Assembly: GCF_004354015.1 (NCBI RefSeq)
Contig: NZ_SMRU01000003.1
Coordinates: 62,001 to 126,000, forward strand
Length of the DNA stretch: 64,000 nt
From: Arthrobacter terricola
GTDB lineage: Bacteria; Actinomycetota; Actinomycetes; Actinomycetales; Micrococcaceae
Reading direction: 5' to 3'
Positions 17,498 through 26,989 of the stretch are shown here, piece by piece; the stretch's first letter is position 1, and each line of letters starts with the position of its first letter. The notes under the pieces are model-generated. The model searched no databases. It was not told the origin of the DNA and saw nothing but the letters and a program-made list of their open reading frames with translations. Position numbers and translations under genes: made by a program.

Positions 17498-17515
17498 AGT
17501 TACTCGTCGGTAACT
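17498..17515. promoter_or_regulatory. AGTTAC-N6-GTAACT palindrome in the esterase divergent promoter
   Basis: agttactcgtcggtaact has perfect 6-bp arms around tcgtcg. The same 18-mer with one base changed stands upstream of the acyl-CoA dehydrogenase at 58577-58594. This suggests a shared, probably TetR-like, regulator. Confidence 0.55.
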
Positions 17516-17529
17516 GTAAGAATAGACCC

Positions 17530-18201
17530 ATGAGTCAAGCTGCCGCCTTTCACGCCCCGTCCTTTTCGGATCCCGTAGTCCTCTGGTCCCACGAGGAAAA
17601 CGAGCGGGCGGGAAGGCCCTTGCTTGTGCTGCTGCACGGCTACGGATCCAACGAGCAAGACCTCTTCAGCCTGGCAGACCTGCTGCCTTCGGAGTTCGTC
17701 GTTGCCTCCCTGCGGGCGCCGCTCGCCACGGGACCGGGCTTCATGTGGTTCCCGCTCACGGCGTCCATCGACTACTCGCTCGACGCCGTGAAGGACGCCG
17801 TGGAGTATGTCCTTTCGTGGCTGGACTCGGTCAAGTCCGGCTTCAGTTCGGTGACGCTCCTCGGTTTCTCGATGGGCATGGCGATGGCCACATCCGTGTT
17901 GCGGCGGCGCCCCGCCGACTTTGCTGCCGTCGTCGGGCTTTCAGGTTTTGCCGTCGACGCCGGAACGGACACCGCGTTCCGCGACGCCGAACTGGACGGT
18001 ACTGTTCCGCTCTTTTGGGGACGGGACCAGCAGGACCCCGTCATCACGCCGGACAAGATCGAATTCACCATGGGCTGGGTGCGCAAGCACACCGACCTCA
18101 CCAAGGTCCTCTATTCGGGCATGTGGCACGGCATCAACCAACAGGAAATCGGTCACGTCCGGGAGTTCCTCGAACACAAGGTTCTCACCACCAACTCCTA
18201 G
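17530..18201 (+). CDS. alpha/beta-hydrolase, phospholipase/carboxylesterase type
   Basis: A 223-residue serine hydrolase. LLVLLHGYGSNEQDLF is the oxyanion-hole strand, LLGFSMGMAMA the nucleophile elbow (Ser), and GMWHGINQQEI contains the likely catalytic His. The layout matches the short-chain carboxylesterase/phospholipase family (Pfam Abhydrolase_2). It ends in a 4-base convergent overlap with the S4-domain gene. Confidence 0.85.
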   Translation: MSQAAAFHAPSFSDPVVLWSHEENERAGRPLLVLLHGYGSNEQDLFSLADLLPSEFVVASLRAPLATGPGFMWFPLTASIDYSLDAVKDAVEYVLSWLDSVKSGFSSVTLLGFSMGMAMATSVLRRRPADFAAVVGLSGFAVDAGTDTAFRDAELDGTVPLFWGRDQQDPVITPDKIEFTMGWVRKHTDLTKVLYSGMWHGINQQEIGHVREFLEHKVLTTNS

Positions 18202-18428
18202 GAATCCTTGGTGATGCGGACGGTTTGTCCGTTGACGGTCACGGTGTCGCCCGCGTGGAGCTGGCGGCCGCGGCGTTCGTCGATGTCTCCGTTGACTTTG
18301 ACCAAGCCGTTCTTGATGAGCTCGGTGGCCTCCACGCCGTCCTCCACCAGGTTGGCGAGCTTCAACAGCTGGCCGAGGCGGATCATGTCGTCACGGATGG
18401 GGATCTCTTCGATTTCCGGGTTGCTCAT
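18198..18428 (-). CDS. small S4-domain RNA-binding protein
   Basis: A 76-residue protein consisting almost only of an S4 fold: MIRLGQLLKLANLVEDGVEA, LIKNGLVKVNGDIDERRGRQ and GDTVTVNGQTVRI. It resembles the YbcJ/RlbA-type stand-alone S4 proteins, which probably bind structured RNA. ATG 18428 gives the usual short form; an open frame continues upstream without family similarity. It is convergent with the carboxylesterase gene. Confidence 0.85.
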   Translation of the reverse strand: MSNPEIEEIPIRDDMIRLGQLLKLANLVEDGVEATELIKNGLVKVNGDIDERRGRQLHAGDTVTVNGQTVRITKDS

Positions 18429-18583
18429 ACAAGCAATCATGCCTGACGGACAGCCTTTGGTACTTTCCAAAGGCCGGTAGGCTAGGACACGCAGCTTCCT
18501 GCAAAGCATTCCCCTTGATGACTGTTCCCCTAGAGCAAAACCGCGGACCGCACCCAGCGGCCCTGTAGAACATTGGAGTACCC

Positions 18584-19969
18584 ATGGCAGCAAAATCCGT
18601 CCTCGACCAGATCATTTCCCTCGCCAAGCGGCGCGGCTTCGTGTTCCAGGCCGGTGAAATCTATGGTGGCTCGCGTTCCGCTTGGGACTATGGGCCCCTC
18701 GGTGCCGAGCTGAAGGAGAACATCAAGCGGCAGTGGTGGCAGAGCATGGTTCGTGGCCGCGAAGACGTCGTGGGCCTGGACTCCTCCGTGATCCTGCCCC
18801 GCCAGGTATGGGAAGCCTCCGGACACGTCGAGGTCTTCTCGGACCCGCTGGTTGAATGCCTCTCTTGCCACAAGCGTTACCGCGCAGACCACCTCGAGGA
18901 AGAATACGAGGAAAAGAAGGGCCGCCCAGCCGAGAACGGCCTCAAGGACATTGCCTGCGCCAACTGCGGTACCCGTGGCGAATGGACGGAACCGCAGGAA
19001 TTCTCCGGCCTGCTCAAGACCTACCTCGGGCCGGTGACCAGCGAAGAAGGCCTGCACTACCTGCGCCCGGAAACCGCGCAGGGCATCTTCGTGAACTTCA
19101 ACAACGTCCTCACCACATCGCGCAAGAAGCCGCCGTTCGGCATCGGCCAGATCGGCAAGTCCTTCCGCAACGAGATCACGCCGGGCAACTTCATTTTCCG
19201 CACCCGCGAGTTCGAACAGATGGAAATGGAATTCTTCGTCGAGCCCGGCACGGATGAAGAGTGGCACCAGTACTGGATGAACGAACGCATGTCCTGGTAC
19301 ACCGGCCTGGGCATCAAGGCCGAGAACCTGCGCTTCTTCGAGCACCCGCTGGACAAGTTGAGCCACTATTCCAAGGGCACCACCGACATCGAGTACCGCT
19401 TCGGCTTCCAGGGCTCCGAGTGGGGCGAGCTCGAAGGCATCGCCAACCGGACCGACTATGACCTCTCGACCCACTCGAAGGCGTCAGGCCAGGACTTGAG
19501 CTACTTCAACCAAGCCACAGATGAGCGGTACACCCCGTACGTGATCGAGCCCGCCGCCGGCCTGACCCGCTCCTTCATGGCCTTCCTGATCGACGCCTAC
19601 ACCGAAGACGAGGCACCCAACACCAAGGGCGGCGTCGACGTCCGTACCGTCCTGAAGCTGGACCCGCGCCTTGCTCCGGTCAAAGCGGCCGTACTGCCGC
19701 TGAGCCGCAACGAGTCCCTGTCCCCGAAGGCCAAGGACCTCGGCGCACAGCTGCGGAAGAACTGGAACATCGATTTCGACGACGCCGGTGCCATCGGCCG
19801 CCGCTACCGTCGCCAGGACGAGATCGGCACGCCGTTCTGCATTACCGTTGACTTCGACACCCTCGACGACCAAGCCGTCACCATCCGTGAGCGCGACACC
19901 ATGAGCCAGGAACGCGTCTCCCTCGACAAGGTTGAGGCCTACCTTGCCGCGCGCCTGATCGGCGCCTAG
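18584..19969 (+). CDS. glyS: glycyl-tRNA synthetase (single-subunit, class II)
   Basis: A 461-residue alpha2-type glycyl-tRNA synthetase that charges tRNA-Gly. Class II features are visible: [14 protein letters not shown] (motif 1 region), [12 protein letters not shown] (glycine/ATP site), [14 protein letters not shown] (motif 2) and [12 protein letters not shown] (motif 3). A zinc-binding insertion has CLSCHKRY and [10 protein letters not shown]. The anticodon-binding domain forms the last 100 residues. The GNAT gene starts 2 bases after its stop. Confidence 0.95.
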   Translation: MAAKSVLDQIISLAKRRGFVFQAGEIYGGSRSAWDYGPLGAELKENIKRQWWQSMVRGREDVVGLDSSVILPRQVWEASGHVEVFSDPLVECLSCHKRYRADHLEEEYEEKKGRPAENGLKDIACANCGTRGEWTEPQEFSGLLKTYLGPVTSEEGLHYLRPETAQGIFVNFNNVLTTSRKKPPFGIGQIGKSFRNEITPGNFIFRTREFEQMEMEFFVEPGTDEEWHQYWMNERMSWYTGLGIKAENLRFFEHPLDKLSHYSKGTTDIEYRFGFQGSEWGELEGIANRTDYDLSTHSKASGQDLSYFNQATDERYTPYVIEPAAGLTRSFMAFLIDAYTEDEAPNTKGGVDVRTVLKLDPRLAPVKAAVLPLSRNESLSPKAKDLGAQLRKNWNIDFDDAGAIGRRYRRQDEIGTPFCITVDFDTLDDQAVTIRERDTMSQERVSLDKVEAYLAARLIGA

Positions 19970-19971
19970 GA

Positions 19972-20946
19972 ATGGCCCTCGAGTACCGCGAATGGCGGGA
20001 GGGCGACGACCTCGCCCTCCTGGAAATCTGGGGTGACCCGGAGACGTTGCCTGCCCAGCAATTCCGGGCGGCCTTCGCGCCATCGAGCGACGGCGGCCAA
20101 GGCCGGCAGTGGCGCCGTTGCATCGTGGCCGAGGACGTCGTTGACGGCGTCGGCATTCCGGTGGCCGCAGGTGTGGTCCACGAAGCGTCGCTGCACCCGG
20201 AACGGTTGTGGGCCTACATCGAGGTCGCCAAGGACCATCGCCGCAGCGGCATCGGGGCCACGCTCCTGACCATGCTGCGGCACGAAGCCGCAGAGTCGCC
20301 GTCGGGAGTCAGCAAACTGCGGAGCAAAGTGGAGCCGGGAACCTCCGGGGCGGCGTTTGCCGAATGGGCGGGGCTGGCCCCCATCCAGCGTTCGCAGCTC
20401 GTCGTCGTGGATCCCGAACCCTTAAAGCTCCCGGTGTTCGGAGACGGTTCCGAGGAAGCGGCGTCCGAGCAAGTGGAGGATCTTGCAACCGGATCCGTCG
20501 AGTTGAGCGACGTCGTCGGGCGCTATTACACGGCGGTGCACCATTGGGACAGCCCGGGCGAACTGGGCGTTCCCAAAGTGCAGCGCTTGTTCCTGGACGA
20601 GCTCGCCGGCGCCCATGGTGCGCTCGTGCTGCGCGCGCCGAAAGCCAGTGCGTTCGGTGCAGAGGTACCGGCGAGCCGCAAGGGTAAGCTGCAGGCCTTC
20701 GCCATCAGCTACGCGCAAGGCAACTCGGATGATCCGTCTGAGGTCTTCCTGGGCCACGAGCCGCGCTTGGAGGAAGGCCCGGCACGCGAAGCGGTGCGGG
20801 ATTTGCTCGCGCTGATCGCGTACCAACACCCTGTGCTGTTGGAAGTGGACGATTCGATGACGGCCCTGCGCGCCGTCGTGGACCCCCTACTGGACCAAGG
20901 CAAAGCGAAGCTCCGCGGAGCGGATACCGTGGTAGTCAGCGACTGA
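19972..20946 (+). CDS. GNAT family N-acetyltransferase
   Basis: A 324-residue protein with the acetyl-CoA loop HRRSGIGATLLTMLRHEA in the N-terminal half and a second, weaker GNAT-like half, so it may be a tandem GNAT of the MshD/Eis type. It starts 2 bases after glyS and is very likely on the same transcript. The substrate is not evident. A perfect 16-bp hairpin ends the unit. Confidence 0.8.
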   Translation: MALEYREWREGDDLALLEIWGDPETLPAQQFRAAFAPSSDGGQGRQWRRCIVAEDVVDGVGIPVAAGVVHEASLHPERLWAYIEVAKDHRRSGIGATLLTMLRHEAAESPSGVSKLRSKVEPGTSGAAFAEWAGLAPIQRSQLVVVDPEPLKLPVFGDGSEEAASEQVEDLATGSVELSDVVGRYYTAVHHWDSPGELGVPKVQRLFLDELAGAHGALVLRAPKASAFGAEVPASRKGKLQAFAISYAQGNSDDPSEVFLGHEPRLEEGPAREAVRDLLALIAYQHPVLLEVDDSMTALRAVVDPLLDQGKAKLRGADTVVVSD

Positions 20947-20967
20947 ACCTACCCCTTCGCTCGCGCG

Positions 20968-21003
20968 AACGGTGGCCGTTTCCCCTTGGAAACGGCCACC
21001 GTT
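20968..21003 (+). terminator. perfect 16-bp hairpin after glyS-GNAT
   Basis: aacggtggccgtttcc (20968-20983), loop cctt, ggaaacggccaccgtt (20988-21003). There is no strong T run, but it lies 25 bases past the GNAT stop and is the obvious transcript end. Confidence 0.75.
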
Positions 21004-21141
21004 GCGCGTTAACCCGGAACATCTTGACGGCGTTGCAATGTGGGTGTAGGCCTAACCGGGTAAGCCCCGGCCGCATGTCTGGTGGGTAGGCGGCAGGAAG
21101 CACGGATCCGGTCTCACACACGAGAATCGGCGGTAGCACCC

Positions 21142-22515
21142 ATGAATGGAACAGCGCTCGACGGACTGCGCGAACAGCTCCGTGGGCCACTCGTCACCCC
21201 GGATGATCCTGACTACGATTCAGCCCGTTCTGTCTATAACGGGATGGTCGACAAACGCCCTGCCGGCATCGTCCGTGTGGCGCAGGTAGCAGACGTCATT
21301 GCATCCGTTAACTTCGCCAGGGACAATTCGATGCATTTGGCCATCCGGGGCGGCGGACATAGTGCTCCCGGTTTCGGGACGTGGGACGACGCACTGGTGA
21401 TAGATTTCGCGAACCGCAACGGTGTCCGTGTGGACCCCGAAGCGGCTACGGCCCGTGCGGAGGCAGGGACCACCTGGGCCGACTTCAACCACGCGACGCA
21501 CGCATTTGGGCTGGCAACCCCCGGCGGGATTGTCGGGTCCACGGGTATCGCAGGACTGACCTTGGGCGGCGGCATCGGGTACTTGGCCCGGAAGCACGGC
21601 CTCTCTTGTGACAACCTGATCTCCGCCGATGTGATTACGGCGGACGGTAAGTTCCTCGTTGCCAGCGAATCCCGCAACGAGGACCTTTTCTGGGCCTTGC
21701 GGGGCGGCGGCGGCAATTTCGGCGTCGTGACTTCGCTCGAGTACAAATTGCACCCGGTGGACATGGTCCACGTTGGCATCGTCATCTACCCGGCCGAACA
21801 CACGGAAACCGTCGCCAAGTTCTACCGGGAGTACATCGACAATGCGCCGGAGGAGTTCGGGGCATTCCTTGGCTTCCACCAAGGGCCGCCTGTCCCGTTC
21901 CTCCCGGAAGAGTGGCACGGCAAACCGGTGAGTGTCGTCGTCGGGATGTGGACGGGGGACATGGCCGAAGGCGCCGCGCGCTGGCAGCCTTTCCTCGACG
22001 TCGCGCCCGTGGCGGGATCCCTCATTGCTCCAATGCCGTACCCTGCACTCAACACAGCTTTCGACGGACTCAACCCCAAGGGCCTGCAAGGGTATTGGAA
22101 AGCCAATTTCATCAGCGAACTCAATGACGGCATCATCGGGGCGCACAAGGAATTCGGGTCCACTGTCACCAGCGTCAACACCTCGGTCCACGTCTATCCA
22201 ATCAACGGCGCCGCCGCACGGGTGGGGCCTACGGAGACGGCGTTTTCCAACCGCGGCATGAAGTTCGCCCCGGTCATCGCTGCGCAATGGCCGGACCCGG
22301 CGGACAACGAATCCAATATTTCCTGGGCCCGCAGCTACGCCGAGGCGCTCCGGCCGCACTCCGCGGCCAGTGGTTACATCAACTTCATGGACGCCGAGGA
22401 CCAAAGCAGGATCCAGGATAACTACGGTGCCAATTACGACCGCCTGCAAGCCATCAAGGGAAAATACGATCCCGGAAACCTCTTCCACGTGAACCAGAAC
22501 ATCAAACCCGCATGA
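21142..22515 (+). CDS. FAD-binding (BBE/PCMH-type) oxidoreductase
   Basis: A 457-residue flavoprotein. LAIRGGGHSAPGFGTWDDA is the FAD-binding motif with the histidine that commonly binds FAD covalently. TGIAGLTLGGGIGYLARKHG is the second FAD loop, and DRLQAIKGKYDPGNLFHVNQ is the C-terminal berberine-bridge-enzyme domain. Family members oxidise sugars or secondary metabolites. ATG 21142 starts directly before the first conserved helix. It stands alone, so the substrate is unknown. Confidence 0.87.
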   Translation: MNGTALDGLREQLRGPLVTPDDPDYDSARSVYNGMVDKRPAGIVRVAQVADVIASVNFARDNSMHLAIRGGGHSAPGFGTWDDALVIDFANRNGVRVDPEAATARAEAGTTWADFNHATHAFGLATPGGIVGSTGIAGLTLGGGIGYLARKHGLSCDNLISADVITADGKFLVASESRNEDLFWALRGGGGNFGVVTSLEYKLHPVDMVHVGIVIYPAEHTETVAKFYREYIDNAPEEFGAFLGFHQGPPVPFLPEEWHGKPVSVVVGMWTGDMAEGAARWQPFLDVAPVAGSLIAPMPYPALNTAFDGLNPKGLQGYWKANFISELNDGIIGAHKEFGSTVTSVNTSVHVYPINGAAARVGPTETAFSNRGMKFAPVIAAQWPDPADNESNISWARSYAEALRPHSAASGYINFMDAEDQSRIQDNYGANYDRLQAIKGKYDPGNLFHVNQNIKPA

Positions 22516-22568
22516 CCTGCGGTCCCTGCTGCTCCAAGTAGGGTTGTAGGCATGAGGTCTTCCTACTG

Positions 22569-23999
22569 ATGGGTCACGGTCATTCCCACGCCGACGCCGA
22601 TAATCCGGAGCCTGGCCCGCAAGCGCTTGCGGCACGCAAGCGGGCAAATTGGCTCCTTGTGGCGGTCTTGGCGCCGCTGGCAGTGCTCACGGCCGTAGCA
22701 ATGTTCCTCATGTGGCCGAGCGGGAGCAAGGAAGGCATTTCCTTCGCGAGCCCATACCAGGCGGCGCCGGGGGTGACTTTCGATACTGGCAAGATCCAGG
22801 CCGTCACCCAGGAGAACTGCACCCAGGGCGTCCCGCCCGCGGGGACAGGCCAGGACCCCAGCGGCCAGCAGCAACAAGGTTCGCAATGCACGTTCGCGTC
22901 CACGCAGCCGGACAAGGGCGGCAGCCCCGTCAAAGTGGTCATCAACCCGGATGTCGCCAAATCCCACGGCGTCAAGGTGGGGGACAGCATCCGCTACTTG
23001 AACCTCACCGGCGTGCAGGGCGCGACGGCGGGCAACGGCTCGCCGTCGTACGTTTTCCTGGATTTCGTCCGGAGCGTTCCCATGGCGCTCCTGGCGATCC
23101 TTTACGCCGTGGTGGTGATCGCGGTCGCTCGCTGGCGCGGCTTCCGGGCGTTGCTGGGCCTCGCGGGGGCATACGTGGTCTTGGTGAGCTTCATGCTTCC
23201 GGGACTAGTGGAAGGCAAGCCGCCGTTGCTCGTGGCGTTGGTCGGCTCCACTGCGATCATGATGGGCGTCCTCTACTTCGCCCACGGCTTCTCGGCCAGG
23301 ACCTCCACGGCGTTGCTGGGCACCATTTTCGGTCTTGGCATTACGGCGCTCCTGGCGGCCTGGGCAACTGACGCGGCCAACCTGACGGGGATCGGAACCG
23401 GCGAGGGTGCCACGCTCGTGAACATGTCGGACAAGATCTCCCTTTCAGGCATCATCCTGTGCGGACTTATCATCTCCGGGCTCGGCGTCCTGAACGATGT
23501 CACGATCACCCAGGCCTCGGCCGTCTGGGAACTTTACGAACTGGCACCCGAAACGGGCGCGCGCAAACTGTTCACCTCGGCGATGCGGATTGGCCGCGAC
23601 CATATCGCCTCCACGGTCTACACCATCGCTTTCGCCTACGCGGGAGCCGCCCTGCCCATCCTCATCATCGTCATGCTGTATGACCGGCCCCTGGTGGAGG
23701 CCTTGACGAGTGCCGAGCTGTCCGAGGAAGTCGTACGGACTTTGGTGGGTTCCATCGGACTTGTCCTGGCCATCCCTGTCACGACTTTGATTGCCGTGCT
23801 CGTGGTCAAGGCGACAGGACGACGGCGACTGGCCGCCGCCGATTCCCGGGCGGCTACGGAAGCGCCCGACGACGGCCCGTTCCGCGAGCTCGAAACCTCA
23901 CCCCGGTCGGCGGACGCCTTCGAGTCGTTCGACACCGGTGAGCTTGCCGCCGTCGTTATGACCAGGAGGGCACGCCGGGAAGCCGAGCGCCGGCAGTAA
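22569..23999 (+). CDS. YibE/F family membrane protein
   Basis: A 476-residue integral membrane protein. A short cytosolic histidine-rich start (MGHGHSHADADNPEP) and one helix lead to an extracytoplasmic domain of about 120 residues. Seven or so helices follow (for example VPMALLAILYAVVVIAVARW and GIILCGLIISGLGVLNDVTITQ), and then a polar tail. The GVLNDVTITQASAVWEL block is diagnostic of the YibE/F family, whose transport role is not established; a link to divalent metals is only suggested by the histidines. Confidence 0.87.
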   Translation: MGHGHSHADADNPEPGPQALAARKRANWLLVAVLAPLAVLTAVAMFLMWPSGSKEGISFASPYQAAPGVTFDTGKIQAVTQENCTQGVPPAGTGQDPSGQQQQGSQCTFASTQPDKGGSPVKVVINPDVAKSHGVKVGDSIRYLNLTGVQGATAGNGSPSYVFLDFVRSVPMALLAILYAVVVIAVARWRGFRALLGLAGAYVVLVSFMLPGLVEGKPPLLVALVGSTAIMMGVLYFAHGFSARTSTALLGTIFGLGITALLAAWATDAANLTGIGTGEGATLVNMSDKISLSGIILCGLIISGLGVLNDVTITQASAVWELYELAPETGARKLFTSAMRIGRDHIASTVYTIAFAYAGAALPILIIVMLYDRPLVEALTSAELSEEVVRTLVGSIGLVLAIPVTTLIAVLVVKATGRRRLAAADSRAATEAPDDGPFRELETSPRSADAFESFDTGELAAVVMTRRARREAERRQ

Positions 24000-24121
24000 C
24001 CCGCCCGCCCGAACACCGGTCATGACATTTGTCATCCCGCATTGGTGACACGCGACCCGGGTGCCGGACCGGGAAAGCAGCTTTGATGGGTAGTGGAGCA
24101 AACCATCAGCCAAGGAGCGTC

Positions 24122-25060
24122 ATGACAACAATGAGTGTGCCGGCCGTCCACGCGGCCGGACTTCACAAGAGCTTCGGGAAAGTCCACGCAGTCCGCGGCC
24201 TGGACCTGACCGTGCGACCGGGGGAAGTGGTGGCCTTCCTGGGGCCTAACGGCGCAGGCAAGACCACTACGATCGACATGATCCTGGGCCTGAGTGCCCC
24301 GGACCAGGGAAGCGTTTCCATTTTCGGCCATTCACCCCGCGGAGCCATCGCGCGCGGCCAGGTGGCAGCCGTCATGCAGACCGGCGGGCTGCTGCGGGAT
24401 ATCAGCGTCCGCGAGACCGTTCAACTTACCGCCGCGATGTTCGATTCTGCCCGGCCTGTTGACGAAGTCCTTGCCCGGGCCGGCATCTTGGAGATCGCGG
24501 ACCGGCAGGTGGAAAAGTGCTCCGGCGGCCAGCAACAACGGCTGCGCTTCGCCATGGCCCTCGTCTCCGACCCCGGCCTCCTCATCCTCGACGAGCCCAC
24601 CACCGGCATGGACGTCGCAGGCAGGCGCGATTTCTGGTCGGCCATCAGGGCTGACGCCCTTCGGGGACGCACCGTCATCTTCGCTACCCACTACCTTGAA
24701 GAGGCCGATGCCTACGCCGACAGGATTGTCCTGGTCCGGCAAGGGCGCATCGTCGCCGACGGCACCGCGGCGCAGATCAAGAACCTCGCCGCCGGTCGGA
24801 CCGTCAAGGCCTCCTTGCCGCCGTCGGACCGTGCACTGCTGGGCGGAATGCCGCCGGCGGAAAGCGTGGAGTACGACGCCGGACGCCTCACCGTCCGGAC
24901 GGGCGACTCGGACGCCGTCGTGCGCTTCCTCCTCAACACCACGGGGGCCCACGACATCGAGGTTGCCGCCAACAACCTGGAAGAAGCCTTCGTTGCCCTC
25001 ACCGGAGACGAAGCCTTGACGGACACCACCACGAACACTTTCGAAGGAGACCTCGTATGA
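24122..25060 (+). CDS. ABC transporter ATP-binding protein (drug-export type)
   Basis: A 312-residue ATPase with Walker A FLGPNGAGKTTTIDM, signature CSGGQQQRLRFAMAL and Walker B LLILDEPTTGMD, plus a C-terminal domain of about 80 residues as in DrrA-like subunits. ATG 24122 has AAGGAG at 24112-24117. It overlaps the permease start by 4 bases. The two-component system immediately downstream suggests induction by a cell-envelope signal or an antibiotic. Confidence 0.92.
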   Translation: MTTMSVPAVHAAGLHKSFGKVHAVRGLDLTVRPGEVVAFLGPNGAGKTTTIDMILGLSAPDQGSVSIFGHSPRGAIARGQVAAVMQTGGLLRDISVRETVQLTAAMFDSARPVDEVLARAGILEIADRQVEKCSGGQQQRLRFAMALVSDPGLLILDEPTTGMDVAGRRDFWSAIRADALRGRTVIFATHYLEEADAYADRIVLVRQGRIVADGTAAQIKNLAAGRTVKASLPPSDRALLGGMPPAESVEYDAGRLTVRTGDSDAVVRFLLNTTGAHDIEVAANNLEEAFVALTGDEALTDTTTNTFEGDLV

Positions 25061-25833
25061 GCACGACGGCAATCATCCAGGACCGGGCTCCCTCCCGCGG
25101 CGGAGTCAACCGCACGTTCCTGTGGATCGAAATCAAACGGATGCTCCGGAACCGCCGGACCATCATTTTCACCTTGTTCATGCCAGCTGTCTTCTTCTTC
25201 ATTTTCGGCCTGTCCAACAAAGACCACCACCTGCCGAACGGACACACGTACGGCCAGTACATCCTGATCAGCCTGACGGTGTACGCAGCCATGACGGCGG
25301 CCACTGGTGCTGGAAGCCAAGTGGCCGTTGAACGCGCACAAGGCTGGAGCCGCCAGCTTCGGCTCACGCCACTCATGCCGGGGGCGTACATCGCGGTGAA
25401 GGCATTGGCCGCGCTGACACTGTCCTTGGTGGCCGTCATTGCCCAGTTCACCATCGGTGCCATGGCCGGAGTCACGATGGATGTCCAGACCTGGCTGACG
25501 GCCGGTCTCGTCGCCTGGCTGGGGTCCCTGGTTTTCGCTGCCCTCGGCCTGTTCGTCGGGTACCTCATGCCAAGCCAGAACGTCATGCAGATCCTCGGCC
25601 CGGCCTTGGCCATCCTTGCCATGCTGGGCGGGCTGTTCATGCCGATCGAGGTCATGGGGGACACCTTCGGCCAGATCGCGAAGTTCACGCCGGCCTACGG
25701 AATCGGGCAATTGGCCCGGAGCCCCATCACCGGTGAGTTCGACTGGGCGTGGATCGTCAACGTGGTTCTGTGGCTCGCGGTCTTCGTTGCCGGGGCAGCG
25801 ATGGCTTTCCGCCGCGACACGAAGCGCGTCTGA
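25057..25833 (+). CDS. ABC-2 type transporter permease
   Basis: A 258-residue protein with six hydrophobic helices (for example IIFTLFMPAVFFFIFGLS and SLVFAALGLFVGYLMPSQNV) in the ABC-2 exporter pattern. Start overlaps the ATPase stop (ATGA), so translation is coupled. With the ATPase it makes a small homodimeric exporter of the DrrAB/YadGH kind. Confidence 0.9.
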   Translation: MSTTAIIQDRAPSRGGVNRTFLWIEIKRMLRNRRTIIFTLFMPAVFFFIFGLSNKDHHLPNGHTYGQYILISLTVYAAMTAATGAGSQVAVERAQGWSRQLRLTPLMPGAYIAVKALAALTLSLVAVIAQFTIGAMAGVTMDVQTWLTAGLVAWLGSLVFAALGLFVGYLMPSQNVMQILGPALAILAMLGGLFMPIEVMGDTFGQIAKFTPAYGIGQLARSPITGEFDWAWIVNVVLWLAVFVAGAAMAFRRDTKRV

Positions 25834-25855
25834 ATCGGCCACTAAGGTAGGCACC

Positions 25856-26989
25856 ATGGACAGCGGCATTTTTACCGGCAGACCCGGGCTTGAGGGACGC
25901 GGGCCCCGGGGCTGGTTCATCGGGGCAGGGTTCTCCATCCTCTTCTGGACCGGACCAACTTGGAGCCTCGTGTGGTCGGTTGACGAACCGGAAGCCTGGA
26001 AGGCGGCCTCGACGCTGGCCCTTATCGCGTTCTTCGCCGCCTATGTGTTCCTGCCGCAGTTCAGTTGGCGCCGGGGCACACGGACCGGCATTGCGTCAGT
26101 CGGCATCCTGGTGGCGCTGAACTCGGTGATCATTGCCCTGCTCGGAAAAGATGCGTTGTGGACGTGGACGTTCCTCGCGTGCGCGATCGCGATGACCGCC
26201 CTCCCTCGATGGGCGGACTTCTTCCTCATCCTCGGCCTGGCGGGTGCCTCCCTGGTCACGCAACTGCTGACAGGCAATGCTGACCAGGCCTACTTCCAGC
26301 CGGCAATCATCCTTTCCCTCGGTCTCATGATGTCCACCTTTGCCCGGTTGATCCGCCAGACGGTGCGGCTCCGGGAAGCGCAAACCGAATTGGCCGATGC
26401 CGCGGTGGCCGCAGAGCGCAGCCGCGTCGCCCGTGATATGCACGACATCCTGGGGCACTCGCTGACGGTGATCGCGGTCAAGGCCGAACTGGCCGGGCGG
26501 TTGCTCGACGCAGCGTCGCCGGATCCCGCCGTGGACTGGGAGTATCTGGACAAGGCGTCCGCCGAAATCGCCGCGGTGCAGGACCTCGCGAGGGGTGCGC
26601 TCGCCGACGTCCGGGCCACCGTGGCGGGATACCGCGGAGTCAACGTCCTCGCGGAACTCGCAACCGCCCGGACCGCGTTGGAGTCGGCCGGGATCGACGC
26701 CGAATTGCCCGGAACGGTCGAACAGGTCCCTGCACGGCATCGGGAACTGTTCGGCTGGGTGCTGCGCGAAGGCGTCACGAATGTGGTGCGGCACTCCGGT
26801 GCCGCGCACTGCCGCGTCCGGTTCACGCCGTCGAGCGTCCTGGTGGAGGACGACGGCGTCGGGCCGGTGTCGGGGGCACGCCCGGGCAGCGGACTGGCCG
26901 GGATCCGGGAACGGGCGGGAGCCGCGGGAGGAACAGTCAGCACCGGCCCGAGTGAGCTGGGAGGATTCAGATTGGCGGTCGAAGTATGA
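25856..26989 (+). CDS. sensor histidine kinase (NarL/DesK-type)
   Basis: A 377-residue kinase. Four or five membrane helices occupy about residues 15-150, then the HisKA_3 dimerisation box ARDMHDILGHSLTVIAVKAE (phospho-His) and a HATPase domain with REGVTNVVRHSGA (N box) and SGLAGIRERAGAAGG (G box). ATG 25856 lies 23 bases after the permease stop. It overlaps the response regulator by 4 bases. It probably senses membrane or drug stress and drives the adjacent exporter. Confidence 0.9.
   Translation: MDSGIFTGRPGLEGRGPRGWFIGAGFSILFWTGPTWSLVWSVDEPEAWKAASTLALIAFFAAYVFLPQFSWRRGTRTGIASVGILVALNSVIIALLGKDALWTWTFLACAIAMTALPRWADFFLILGLAGASLVTQLLTGNADQAYFQPAIILSLGLMMSTFARLIRQTVRLREAQTELADAAVAAERSRVARDMHDILGHSLTVIAVKAELAGRLLDAASPDPAVDWEYLDKASAEIAAVQDLARGALADVRATVAGYRGVNVLAELATARTALESAGIDAELPGTVEQVPARHRELFGWVLREGVTNVVRHSGAAHCRVRFTPSSVLVEDDGVGPVSGARPGSGLAGIRERAGAAGGTVSTGPSELGGFRLAVEV

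Noticed and set aside
24712..25938. 408-codon minus-strand frame over the ABC transporter genes
   Set aside because: Shadow of the ATPase and permease genes, whose Walker and signature motifs are intact on the plus strand.
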